64,000 bases of DNA from Aphis gossypii (taxonomy: Eukaryota > Arthropoda > Insecta > Hemiptera > Aphididae): positions 61,644,806 through 61,708,805 of the forward strand of contig NC_065531.1 in NCBI RefSeq assembly GCF_020184175.1, in the 5' to 3' direction. The position numbers were made by a program, and so were the translations under genes. Below the pieces are notes generated by a model that was not told where the DNA came from, ran no database searches, and saw nothing but the letters and a program-made list of their open reading frames with translations. The first letter of the stretch is position 1, and each line of letters opens with the position of its first letter. Positions 40,470 through 53,700 of the stretch are shown here, one piece after another.

Positions 40470-40720
40470 ACGTTCCATCCGCCGCCGCCCCCGTCAGCCA
40501 TAGTCCGCCAGTCTAAAATGTAAGTCACTATATTGCAGTTATTATCGTTTAGTTATATATCGACCGTATCGTCTTGTCACCGACACGCTGGTTACCTTAT
40601 AGGTTAGGTTTTCCATTACGCGGTCCGATTTCGTTTGTCGACTTAAACCCGCTCGCCACACCCCCTCCGCCTAACCGAACATTAGTTTTGATTTAATAAA
40701 TAAATATAATCATAAAAATA
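40470..40720 (+). terminator. 3' untranslated region and poly-A signals of the PPP1R3-type gene
   Basis: After TGA the sequence stays moderately GC-rich, then turns AT-rich. Two overlapping AATAAA hexamers lie at 40695-40700 and 40699-40704, about 230 bases after the stop, a normal distance for a short 3' UTR. A GTAAGT at 40519 looks like a donor 50 bases past the stop, so a spliced, longer 3' UTR cannot be excluded. Confidence 0.6.
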
Positions 40721-43578
40721 GCACTTGATTGTACCTATATAACGAAATAATATTATCATAATATGAAAGGCAATATAGTTAACAGTGCTATCGGAAAGGA
40801 GTGTGTGGATAATTATATTCCGATTGTACTAGTAATTTAATGGTACGTATTAAGTGTTTTCGATGCTGTAAGTACTTGCTCATTACACGTGTTTTGACAT
40901 CTGCACTGCTGTGGTATTTAAAATCTGGGCTAACTCGGAAGAAACCATATTTCAATAATTATTTCACTTATTTTTTATTTTTTTGGCGCCATAATTCACA
41001 CGTGCGCCTATACATAATGACGAAAGGAAAATTAAAAGTCAATTAAAAATAAACTGTTTAATATATAGGTACTCAACACATTCATATAATATGTAACTAT
41101 ATAACCAAAGTTCATGGTTATAGGCTATCTAATGGTATTCGACTATATACTTGTATTTACCAATAATAATTTGCGTGTTTCTCAACGTTTCGATGATTTC
41201 AGTTCCTTTGCTTCTGAAGGTTTTTATGATTTGCGATGATAATTTTGATAATATTATTTGAAATAACATAATTATAATATTGCCTACCACCAAACAGTTC
41301 AAGAAGAGTCAAATATTTGTTTCAATCGATTAATTGATCAGATACCTAAAGGCTAAAAGCTTATTGAAACGCTTATTTCCTAACAAAAAGTTAAAACCTA
41401 TTCGGTGACCAATACACATTAACCAATGCAGATACATTGTTGTAATTAAAATATTGCATTAAATTATCGGAATAAACTATTTGTGGTATCTCAAAATAAA
41501 TAAAAGCTACATTATTATTGTATGGTTATTTTATTATTAGACTGTGTCGAGTGATCAGATTCATAATAAAATAAATCGCGTTCATTTAAATATCATGTGT
41601 ATTATCGGTTCATTAGACTTCGGCATTGTGTCGATATTACTGTAATAACAACTAATATTAGTTAACTTTACGAACCATTGGGATGAATAAACGTTCATAA
41701 ATAGGTATCGGTAACCGATTTAAAAGTGTTAGCGAAAAAAAAACATGTAGCGAAACGTTTTTAAATTAGTAATATCAATCATACTCGTGTAAACTATACT
41801 AATCAGGTCTCAAAGTTCAAGGTACATAATATTATTAAATATAATAATATAATATAATATGTATATTTTCGCGTTTACCATTTATCAAGGTTAGCGTATA
41901 GATTAATATTGGTAGGGATATTCATTTTTTAACTTTCGTGTTCTTATCAATGCACTGTAGCCAATGCACTTTCCGGTAACGCTATTCTCGAAGTTCGAAT
42001 CGACCTTGGCTGTCTATTTTGGTCGCGTCCCGTCCACTCATGTGCGTGTAGGTCAAGCTAAGCGAACCAATTTACTAGCGCCCACCGATCCGTGTGACAC
42101 TTTTTAAATATAACATACTATATGAATTATATATAATTTTGTATTTCTGTTTGCAGATTGTGGGAATTTTTTTTTAATTTCGAAAAAAATCTGCAACTTT
42201 GACAAAGTTAAGCAGTGAGAACTGTTCGTTGTCCACCCAAAATATCATTATTAGTCGACGTGCATGACCGCGTGTAAATAACAGATTAATGTTAAACAAA
42301 ACGAAATGTATACGTTTGTTTTTATACAATTTTTGAATTTTTATATAGGTACCTCTATTTATTGTTTTAATTTAAGTATATTCGAAAAAATTTTATTTCA
42401 TCACATTATTTTAAAAAAAGAATATTATATCAACGAACTGACATTTTTTTATATAATAATAAAAAAAAAAATAATATAAACAGTTATAAATCAAATACTG
42501 TAATCTAGTGAAATCGTTGATTTGATATTTTAACTTTTTTTCCTGTTTTAATGTATTGAAGTATAAAAAGAGGAAATATTAATCTTAAAACTAATGTATT
42601 CTTATTCTTATTCTTATTATTATTATTATTATAAACATAAATTATTATATACACATTTTTTACGTTTTATGAATTTTATTTGTGTTGAATATCATTGTAT
42701 TTTTTGTTTTTTAATAGAAAGTGATATTGTGTAAATTAAAGACTAAATGGCCATCTCATATAAGACTGATATGTACATATATTATAATATTCGTATTTTA
42801 CTTTTTTTGTTGTCGTAAGACCCGAAACGTCTGTTTATTATTTTGTACAATTTATTTATTATTTATTTTTATTACTACTATTATTTTTACTTTTATTTAT
42901 TATTACCCACTATTATTGTGTTCTCTTAAATAATTTATCAACCCCCATTTTAAGTTAAAAATAATCCTATGAATCGTGTGTTATCCGTGTTTGCGGAACT
43001 ACCCTTCTTCAAATACACTGTAATATTTTTTTTGAGATGGCCAAAACCAATATTTTAATTTAAATAATTGAATTGTTTTAAAAAAACTCGGTTTATTTTT
43101 ATTTCATGAAAAATTGTTTAAATCTCACCTTTACCATTGTTCTGCCCCCCAGTCCTTCCATAATTCACGCAATAAATATACAACTTGTAACCACTCGTTA
43201 TATATTTGTCCATACACTTATATTTATAGCATTTAGTTATTATTATTATTTTTTACAATATTTATGTTTAAATTAACATTTGTTGTACAGATATACAGCG
43301 CATTATACCTAATAATAACGGCTCATAACGCAGCAGTGCATAATATATGGCTCATTATACGCGGAAGTCCTGTTTATTATTACTCATACGAACCGCATAT
43401 TATAATCACTATTGTTATTATTCCCTTAAAACAAGATAACGATGTCTAGTCGTTTTCGATCGCGTGTAAATATCGTCTCATCAGAGTTAAAATAAAAACA
43501 AAAATATAAGTAGAAAAGAAAACTAGTCATTAGCTTATAATGCTCGATTAGAAACGCGTTCCGTTCGTATGCGAACCG
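40721..43578. other. Intergenic region downstream of the PPP1R3-type gene
   Basis: Mostly AT-rich. A GC-richer patch at 41960-42110 is followed by an acceptor-like TTCTGTTTGCAG near 42157, which might mark a 3' UTR exon if the donor at 40519 is used. No coding region seen. Confidence 0.4.
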
Positions 43579-43744
43579 TAAGTCCGTTTCACGTGGACGC
43601 GTGTCGTACGCGTGCGTTTTTAGTTAACATTGATCAAGTTCATACATGTCGGCGAGCAAAACGCGCCGCCCTCGGAGTATGAACTTAGTGTAAACTAAAA
43701 ACGCGCGCGTACGATACGCGTCCGTATGTGTGAAACGGGCCTTA
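43579..43744. mobile_element. Short GC-rich foldback element downstream of the PPP1R3-type gene
   Basis: The two arms (43579-43646 and 43677-43744) are inverted copies: TAAGTCCGTTTCACGTGGAC... against TAAGGCCCGTTTCACACAT..., with GGACGCGT, TCGTACGCG and GCGTTTTTAGTT shared and ending GTTCATAC. The 30-base loop is also GC-rich. CpG-dense sequence like this is unusual here. The terminal word CCGTTTCAC looks like a transposon end, but I cannot assign a superfamily. Confidence 0.55.
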
Positions 43745-46700
43745 CATTCTGAAGGACGCATTGCTGCTTTATGTTCCTGTTGTAAACCGAAATATTAATT
43801 ATGTATTGATAAACGTTTTATTATTTTTTGTACAATACAATATAAAATGTGAAAATCATATTGGTTTAGTCTTTATCGAATTTAATTTTACATCAATATT
43901 GTTTAATCTCGAATAAAATATAATGTATATTATATTATATTGATAATCATTGTTAAATATATCATATTATCATATCCATGTAGTATATTATTATTTAGCG
44001 TAGAGTAGAACTCATTAGTCAAAATATGTTTCTATAAGTAGCTTAAGGACTGTGTAAATATCATATTAATGTAATATCAGATAGTAATAAATAACTAACA
44101 TTATACTGGTAAAATATTGTATATCATTGTAAAAAAAATTCATAATCATTGTAATTTCTAACTATTGTGATTTATATATTATTTATTATCATCGGCATTG
44201 TAAGATTATCTCTATATTATTATTATTATTATTACTTGTTATTAAATATTTATTTTAGTTTAGTTTATTATATAAGATGTGAATGAGTCGATACGCTAAT
44301 CGATTTTTAAACGCCGATTAATGTACAACATCCATTTTTATGTATTGTGCAAAGTAAATTGTAAAAATAAACAGTGTTATTTTTGGATATAATATTATTT
44401 TTTTATGTGATAGTAGAATTTGACCCTTGTTAAATATCTGGCCGCGGCGGTCTCCTAACAATATAAATATTATTATAACATTACCTGTATCATCATCATT
44501 ACAATCAATATCAGTAAAATAATAATTCTGTATCTATATAATATCGACCATCATTACTGAGTTAGGTCAATCGAACGAGCTATGTGTTCAGTGGTTCTGT
44601 TTCGCTGCACGTCAATGATGTGTACACATTTATTTAGTATCCATTATTATTAATTATAATTGGACTTCAATTGCCGCTGCGATTAATCGTTTTCGGTTTT
44701 GGCGAATCGACAAAACTAATATAGATATACGCCCACGCATGATTCTGTGTACAATGTGTAATAATGCAATAAATGCTTTCTAGGTCGACGACGATCGTAC
44801 ACACATTAGTTATGTTTACCCAGCGCAATGGTATTTAGCGGTATTATAGGTACCTATGTGTGTATTATAGTCTTCTTCGTTTCGCTATACATATTATATC
44901 TACCCGTGACTTAAGTCGATTTTCTAAAATATATATTAACATTATCGTAGTCGGATACTCGAAACGACATACTACCGTACGATGGTTGTACCTACCTATA
45001 CAAAATACGCACACGAATGCATAATTATTACCTAAGTGATTTATTCACTACTAGTTAATCATGCCGATGCGGTAGTGACGGATCAGAGCTATAAGTATTT
45101 ATTATTGATATTTTGGTATTGGTACTGGGCTTTGTAGATTTTTTTTTTTTTTTGGAAGGGGGTTAAAGTCTGAGTGAAAGTGAAGTCTCTAGAATACCTA
45201 TATAGTGATATATTAAACTCTGCGATCTACGAAGAGCTTTATTTTCCGTTCTTCATTTTTATAATGTAAGTATCGTAATTAAACAATTATAGGTATTGTA
45301 GGTAGTATTCACTGAAAAATATAAAGTATTCTACTTCTATTAAATGATTTGAGAAATTGGCCAACAGAAAAACGCATTCTAAATTACAGCTATTGCAGCC
45401 AGATGGAAATGATGGAATCGTGAACATGTTTCTATAATTATTTAATCTAGAGTTGCCAAGCTGTTTTAAATTAAATAATGATTCAGTGATGCTAGTAGGT
45501 AGTCTTGTAAAAGATTTTTTTAAAAGCATTCGAATATAATAATACATACATGGTTAGATAAGTCATAAGTACATAAACTATACAACTACTTTAAGAAAGT
45601 ATTTAAAATACTTTTAATGTCAATAATAAATACTCAAATACTTTACAAGACTATTAATAGATAAGGAATGCTGTAACCTATATCTTGGTGATAATGGCAA
45701 GACAAGAGATATCGACAGAGAGATATTGCTCGTTGCAATATGTACATATTGCATTATTATATATATATATATTTCCCTACTATTGTAACCAGCGACGGAA
45801 GTTTAAAACGATGGACACATGAATTGTTTTCACATTTTTCATTCACGTCGTCTCGAGACTCGGTGATCTGCCTTTTTTCTAGGTTAAGTATTATTTATTG
45901 TATAATTTTACTAATTCTAATTAATTAATTACAATAATTATTAATCGTATTTTCAGATTAACCTTTAAGCAATTTATTATTATATTTGTCTAAAGGATAG
46001 TAAAACAGTTATGATTGGGTAAATGTCGGGTTTTCAATACTTATAGTTAAAAAATTTAAAACTGGTATTGAATTTTAAATGCATGATTTATATTTTTGTT
46101 TTTTGTATGTGTGTATTGATACATATTATAAAAAAAAACCAATGTATTTTTAGACGTTAATACATTCAATTTAAAACGATTAAAATCAAATTTAGTTTCA
46201 CTTCGGTTTTTTGTCTAAATATTCAGTAACATATTCAGGAGGCCTTAGAATTTAAACTCTCCCCCCCAAATTTATTTTTAGTTCTATTTATTACTAATGT
46301 ATTATAAAATATCTATTATGAATTACGAAATATTTTAAAATTGTTTTGAAAATTGAATAATATATTGTTTTCTTTAGAAAAGGATAAATAGATTAGCCAT
46401 GTTATCAATTAATCGGAAATATCGTATTGAAAATAATTGAATATTCGACTATTCGACAGTAAAAAACGACGTTTACCTTATATGTTGTGAGATAAAGGTT
46501 TGTATAAATATAAGTATTTTCTTTTTTGAATATATCTATAACATTAATATACGAAGAAGCATACAAAATTAATTAAATTTTTATGATAAATCACTCGGTA
46601 AGTTTTTTTTTTTTTTTATTATTTTTAAACTAGAAAATTGTACAATTTGTAAAATCCAGCGCCACGGTCGTGGCGCGAGCTAAGTAAAAAAAATAAAAGC

Positions 46701-48262
46701 GGCGGCACGACAGTGTATATTATCTCGAAGCAGGAATTTCCCATTAAAACCGTGTAAATTTCGGTGTTTTTTGTCAGATGAGATAATTAATTATCTACTG
46801 AATCAATTGAACTGAAAAAAAAAAATACTGAATCGCCAAGTAAATAAATTATCGAAACAGACTAAATATACTTAAATTCAGTTTACTTAGCATTTATTTA
46901 TGATATCACATCTTTATAGTGCTTTGAAATTACTGGTTTTATAATTTCCATATGAAGCGAAAAATGTTTTGGTTATACAATGATTTTTTTTTTGATTTTT
47001 TTCTTCTTTTTTTTACTTAGCTAATTTTTACACGGAGTTAGACGGAGGGTTTTTGTTTTGATAATAATTTATATAATATTTATATATATAATATACAGCC
47101 ATAATATCAGCACAATATAATCAATGTTGTTTTTTAATAATTACAATATTATTATTTTTATATGAATTAAATTAAAACTCTTTGCTAGGTCAAATATTAA
47201 TATTGTTAATATTACTTCCTCGATTGGGAGCTGTAGTAGATGCATAGGTACAAATAATCTTGTGCTTGGCATAATAAAATCGATCGAATACATTTGATTA
47301 GATAGGTAAGTGTAGTGTATATTATCTAGTATAGTCGTTTGACATTTGTTATCATTCCCTAAATAAAATTAAGTAGTTGCACTACTTTGTGACTTTGTGG
47401 ATCTATTTTTATCGTTTAAATATGTTGCAACAGAGCATACATATTTCATCATCTCTTCCTTATTATTATTTTTTGTTGATATTGGAATACATTTCGTATT
47501 AGCATTGTTTTAGTTAATTTTATTGTCTTAATCGATAGATTTTTTCTTGTTATCGTGTAGATTTTATCGATAGAGTAGTGTTGTTTTAGAATTAGAATTA
47601 AGGGTTCTAATTTATTATAAGTTTGAAATACCTTATACATAGATATATGCGTCCATCCATTTAATCGTTAGTTACCTGCACATAATTTCAATTATTGATA
47701 TTACGATATGTATTTATTGTCCGTAATTACATAGTTAGGTATATGAAATCCTAGTTTATTGTGTTGGATTAAAATACATCTAGAAACCTAGAATTTAGCT
47801 CATTCATGAAATGAGCTTTCCTAGCTATTTTTTTAATAGGTATACCGATTTTATGTAATTATATAACACGATAGAAATCATAATTTCTGAATTAATTGGA
47901 AAACTTTCTGTAGACTAACGGATATATATGTTATAATAATATTACGATCGATTTTAATGTATCTACTTCATAGCAATATACTTATTATATGGTACACCTG
48001 CCCAATAAAATAAAATTGAAATGCTTTTTTATCCAAAACTATAAACTCTTAAAGTTCATAATTCATAAAATATTGAATGTTATGTCAATATTATGAAATA
48101 TATTACTTATAATAATAAAAAAAAAAAACATAATGTACCTAATCTGAAATAAAAAATGTCTAATGCATAAACGGGAAAAAGGTATTTTTCATAGTGCTAT
48201 AAAATGTGTCGCTGAGTATTACAGATATAATCGTAAATCGGCAGAGATGAATACCTATAGAG
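43745..48262. other. Gene-free AT-rich DNA
   Basis: Apart from the hairpin near 46659, only short chance frames are seen, such as 86 minus-strand codons at 45287-45547 that match nothing I recognise. Several AATAAA words near 43913-44370 could serve a longer transcript from the upstream gene, but this cannot be shown. Confidence 0.45.
46659..47024. repeat. GC-rich hairpin and inverted-repeat pair
   Basis: GCGCCACG-GT-CGTGGCGC (46659-46676) is a perfect hairpin in AT-rich DNA. Directly after it AGCTAAGTAAAAAAAA (46678-46693) is repeated in inverse as TTTTTTTTACTTAGCT (about 47009-47024). The pair may be the ends of a degenerate element of about 350 bases. Confidence 0.3.
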
Positions 48263-48566
48263 CAGAGGTTCCCAAACTTTTTATTGTACGACCCATTTTG
48301 AAAACCTATCTACTAATTTGTTTTGGATAGGTAAATCGTTATATAAATTTCAATAACTATTCTTTATTAATCTGATTGTGTCGATTTGACACGCCCGCTG
48401 TAAACTCGTAATTGTCACACTCACAGATAAGGATTGATGATAAAACTGAATTTGAACTTTGAACATCCATGAAAAGTAATAGATGATTATAATATTTTTG
48501 TATTATTTAAAAATATAGCGCGACCCACCAAAAGTATAATCGCAACCCACAGTTTGGGAACCTCTG
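48263..48566. mobile_element. hAT-type MITE, CAGAGGTTCCCAAACTTT ends
   Basis: The 304-base element starts CAGAGGTTCCCAAACTTTTT and ends with the inverse GTTTGGGAACCTCTG. CGACCCATTTTG near the left and GCGACCCACCA near the right extend the inverted repeat. This terminal sequence is typical of hAT elements, Charlie-like in vertebrates. The flanking octamers CTATAGAG and CATTAGAT agree at five of eight positions, consistent with a decayed 8-base hAT duplication. No transposase is encoded. Confidence 0.7.
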
Positions 48567-50740
48567 CATTAGATCATATTTTTGAGATTTTGAATTTAAA
48601 AATCTATTCCTTCACTAAGTATAAGACAAAATGTGATTTTTACAAAAAAACCATTTTTTGTACTTTTTGACATTAAATTCTTAGATATTCTGTTTTCTTA
48701 CTGTTCTAAAAGATACTGTGATGTATACTTTAGGTGAATAGTGCATTTGCAAAAGTATTGCATTAAATTTAAATTGCGAAAAGTACGTAAAACTAGTTTT
48801 TTTTAATAAAAACTGACAACAAGTGGTTGTTATTTTATTAAGAAAAATAAATTTCACTTTCTTTTCGTTTTTATGCATATTTACATTTGTTAGTCATCAC
48901 ATTAGACTATAGAAGGCTAACAAATTTTCTTCAATCACGTTACGTAAATTCAACTTATTTTTTTGTTTTTAATTTTTCTTACTCACTTATTATAGTAATA
49001 TGTTTATTTTCAATTCTAATATTGATGTAGTCTGAAGATGGCATAAGCCGTAACCAGTACTTAATACATTTTAATGATTCTGTTGGATATTTGTTAATTT
49101 TTAATATGATAATTTACAATATTATGCTATTTTTTATAAACAGTTATTTTATATAATATAATATTATATTCAAATATATACATCTAACCTGAGCCCTTTT
49201 AATTTGTACCTATAATTATGATTTATGGTGTATTATACATAGTTACTAGCTATACATTATAACTTAAATTATTACAAGATATAATTTTATATATTAATGT
49301 TGTTGGACACCGAATATTGCAAAATATAGTCATATAGGCCGTGTATTGATGACGGTTTTGTGTAGGGGTGTGAAGGTCTTTCTTGCTAAAACTAATACCA
49401 TTTTTTAGGTAAACGCATAAACAGGAAGAGATCTCATAAAAGCCACTCCTAATATTATGCACACTGTAAGCATATTGGTATTAATGCATTATAGATATAA
49501 TATATTTACATCGAACATGATTTACTGGCTTATCACATGCGACTTTTACTAATATTCATTATTACACCCTGCAAGGAGGAGTACATGCCGTGTTTCTAGT
49601 ATATATTTTAATTAGTGAAATGTCACGTTATCCGCTAAAGGTAGGTACATATATCGCTCGAATGGATTTTTGCCTATCTCGTAACGATTGTGTTTTTTAA
49701 GGCTACAAATTGGCTGCAATAACACTATAGTATTGTGTGTTTTAACTTGTTGTACTTACGTCAGTATATCAGTACCTATAGGTATACTCGTTGGCAGTTT
49801 GGTAGGTACCCAAAAATATAATAATATTTTGTACACAAAATATATAGAATAAACGACACTTCACGAAGATCAATTTTTTTTACACAAGTCTGTACATTAT
49901 AATGTATTCGGTCGAAAATCGGAACGATTTTGTATTTTGTAAAATATTTTGCAGTACCGAGTGACGTTGTACGTAAAGACTTACTTGAATTCTTTATTAG
50001 GTATGCTATTAGTCATTTGTATTCATACTTTACATACACGATATTATGCATAAAATTAATAATTATCGAGTCTTAATTTGATGACTTGTCGGTGGCTATG
50101 TGCTTATTATTATTATATAGATTAGATTCGGACGGGTGTAATGTGCTGTTGTGTTATCTGTTTGTGTATATAAATAGTTCAGGATTCATGCAAGTGATCG
50201 CGTTGTACACGTGGACGATATCATGATTCATGACTGGATAAAAAAAAAAACTGTCCGTCAGACGATTGTAATATTTTTTAATTCGATTAGGTCTGACAGG
50301 TTTTCGATTCGTCATCCTCATCTTCTGCCATTAATGTAATTATAATCACATAGTTATTTTTGTTTTTCACACACAACGACTTGATTACTGATATTTTATT
50401 AATAATAGCTTACATTAATTTAATTTTATGTTTTATTAAAACACATACGTCTAAAATATTAGCAACGAGACGTAGGTGAGAAGTACTAATAATTACCAAA
50501 TACCATCAACGGATGTGGTCACTAAACGGTAACCGATGTAGACGCGAGTGCTGTTGTAAAACGTCATTCGCAGATAAATTCCGTCCGACCGCGACTTGGA
50601 CTTGGAGTAGATTTAACTATTTGACATAGTATTATTGATAAAATGAATGAAAAAAAAAACCGTGTTGTGGATCGTTTACGCTTTGGGCTGCCATCTGGAA
50701 TTCCGCGTATGCTTGGACCGTTTCCAAGTGTGTTGTGAAG

Positions 50741-50778
50741 ATGGCGCCTATTGTTGTGCAGTCGTACACAAGTCGCAA
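50741..50778 (+). CDS. Possible first coding exon of an unidentified gene (MAPIVVQSYTSR, then donor)
   Basis: An ATG in a good context (GTGAAGATGGCG) opens twelve codons and is followed by GTAAGA at 50779, a reasonable donor in phase 2. The 250 bases upstream are noticeably GC-richer than the surroundings, as expected of a promoter and leader. AAGATGGCG also matches the core of the YY1/Pleiohomeotic site that often sits at translation starts. No matching downstream exon was found within the window, so the gene, if real, would have a long first intron or continue outside. The candidate is short and may be chance. Confidence 0.2.
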
Positions 50779-50784
50779 GTAAGA

Positions 50785-53700
50785 TATTTCAAAACACCTT
50801 AAAAATAAATATAAAACACAACAGACACATTCTTCGTCTGTCGTATTTATGAATACTTCTTTTATTATTTTTCGATGATATAATATAGCGTGGTCTTGAA
50901 CTAACAGGATTTTTCATAAATCGTTTTATTCTGGTTAGGTACAATATTTGACGGGAAAAATAACGAACGATTTATAGATCAACTGTGTTTTATAATATTT
51001 GATGATTATAATATATAATCATATAATTAGATATAATTAGATGAAAGTTTCACCGTAAATAGTGTATATTAAGTTTAGAATTTATATGAAAATTTATTGA
51101 GATTTGAATTAATACGCATTATTAATTTTTTTTTTAATTGAATTTAAGATTCCGATATTAGTGTACCTACTTGTTTGATTAATGATTCTAAATAGAGTTC
51201 GTTAAGAAAAAAAAAACGACTTTGTAGTGTTATTTTATAAATATACGAGTGTCTAATTTTGCACACGAAGTTTTAAGCTTGCAGTGGTGGGTAAATGTGT
51301 TATATTATTACGTGGTAGGTACCTACATAGTAACTGTTAAAACGTCGTTAATCAGTGACGGATTAATTCTAAACGGCAGGGAGTATGAAATATGTTAATA
51401 ATATTAGACGAGAAACTTAGTTATACTGAGAACAATTTAACGTTCATTGAAATGAAATGTTGATTTAATATAATATGTTTAACTTTACCAATGACCCGGT
51501 CAATACACGAGGGGCAATCGATGAAACAAGACTAATTTGGCACACGTGTATGTACTAGGTATGTGTCTATGTAGTATGTACTAGTCTGAATATTAAATTC
51601 ACTTAAAAACCGCAGTCGGGTAAATTAAAGTTTTATTTATTATGCAATTAGATTTTTTATTAAAATTGTTGAATATATTAAAATTAGACAGACTGTAATA
51701 ATCTAGAATCGAAATTCTTCTTATGTATACCCAATTTTAGTATAATAAGCTTTATTTTCAAGTTTATTAACATAGGTTTAATGTTTAAAAAAATAAATAA
51801 ATATCTTTTTTTAGATACATTTAATATTGTAAATTATTTATACAGCAATACGGTTGGTTAAACTTTTAGATCTCTATTGTAGTTAGAAACTGTAGAAGTC
51901 TTTTAAACCTGTTTTTTGTTTGGATGAATTTTTACAACTTGATTTCGTTGTATTTTTAAAAGTCTTTATTGCATTGTCTGCACAACCTCTCCGTGTACTA
52001 GTATGCATATAAATTGTATACGGTTATGCGTATAGTGAATAACGATGTACAATTAATTAATTAGACGTAATCAAATACGGACGGTTCAGAAACGTTTGCG
52101 TCGACCACAGGAGTGCCTTTTGTAGTTCTGCACGTTTATAACCGCTTACATTTTAATCAAGTCTGTCTTGGGGCCAATTTTTCTTTAAGTATTTTAAGAG
52201 GAGGTGAAGAGTGCAAGCATTTGGAATAATAGCAACGATAAAGATTGAATAATGCCATAATATATATTTCGAGTTACCAAGAGTAATATTTTCGAGTATA
52301 GTTATAATACCTATATGCCATTAAAATATACCTATATATAATATAATATATTCGGGGCATTTCTTCGAAATCAATTATTTTCCGAAAATGACGTACCTAA
52401 TTCGTGAAAATTGTTATTGATTAATAATTCGTCAATAATAAAGTCGATTAAGTGATATAGGTATATTTTTGGTTTAATTTGAAATTCCACATTTATAGCG
52501 ATCGCGTTCAATGGATAATAATTTAAAACTGTTCATTTATCTTTCGATTAGTATAAAAGAATATAGTGGCCAGTCGTCACCGTTACTTAGTCATTTACTT
52601 AGGTTTTGATCTAACCACTTTTTTTTTTCCTAAAGCACTATAATAATAATATAAATTTAAAAACGCGTGTACTATTATTTTATTTTTTTTTCAAAATAAA
52701 TGACTCGATATGCAATTATAATTCAGTGGCTGCTCGTGGCAATAAAGGACACTCAAGTACGTAAAATATTGAATTAAATTAACACATAATGATTTTTGCT
52801 AGTCGTAAGTCAGTATAACTAACAATTTGATTATCGAAAAAAAAACTGTTATCGGATAATATGTACTGAGTTGCAATTAATCGATTGATAAATCGTATAC
52901 TTAATATAATTGTTTATTCGGTTTGGTAAAATAATATAATACAGTTATTTGGTCATTAATGTATCTACGGCGGGCACAAGTTTGCTGTGTCCTAATTAAC
53001 TGCGTGAATCCTATACGATTGTCTGCATACTATTGTAAGTACGAATTATTATGACAACGTGGAGAATAAACTAAATAACGATAAAATTGTGACCGAGTTC
53101 TATTTTTTTTTTTGCGTTCTTATCGTCGTCGTCCGAATAACAATGTTATTATTACACAACACAAGTTATTTTATCATTACAATTATGATGATGGGGTAAA
53201 TTACTTTGTTTCACCTACAACTGTGAACCACATGAATCACCATATAATTACAGAAAACATAATTGTATTTTATTAAATTAAAATGCATACTTTTATATGA
53301 ACAATAATGATGTCTATAATTTTGAAAACCATTTAACTATCTATGTTTTTGACCAAGTGCCTTAAATCAGTAGGTATATTAATAGAAATCTTGGTCACTA
53401 ATTATTTTGCTAATTCAAACACAGTATATAAATCTTATAATAATACATCGCTTTAATTAATATTAATAAATGTGTAATCTTTTATACCTTTATATGGTTT
53501 GTTCTTTGGTATTACGTAAGTACTTAAAATTCGAATAAAAAAATTAAGCAAATAATGGCTAAATGTTTTTTTTCAAAATTTGTGGAATGATTGTTATCAT
53601 TTTTATGTATATTTTTTTAATGAAATAGAAAAGTTTTATAAAAATGTCTAATGCATATAGAAATCGATGATATATTATTAAATATTTGTTGAAAATTTTA

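Noticed and set aside
39870..40478. 202-codon minus-strand ORF over the CBM21 exon
   Set aside because: Arg/Gly/Val-rich shadow produced by GC-rich third positions of the real gene; no splice, start or poly-A support.
45287..45547. 86-codon minus-strand ORF
   Set aside because: No family similarity recognised and no promoter, splice or codon-bias support; chance or unknown transposon residue.
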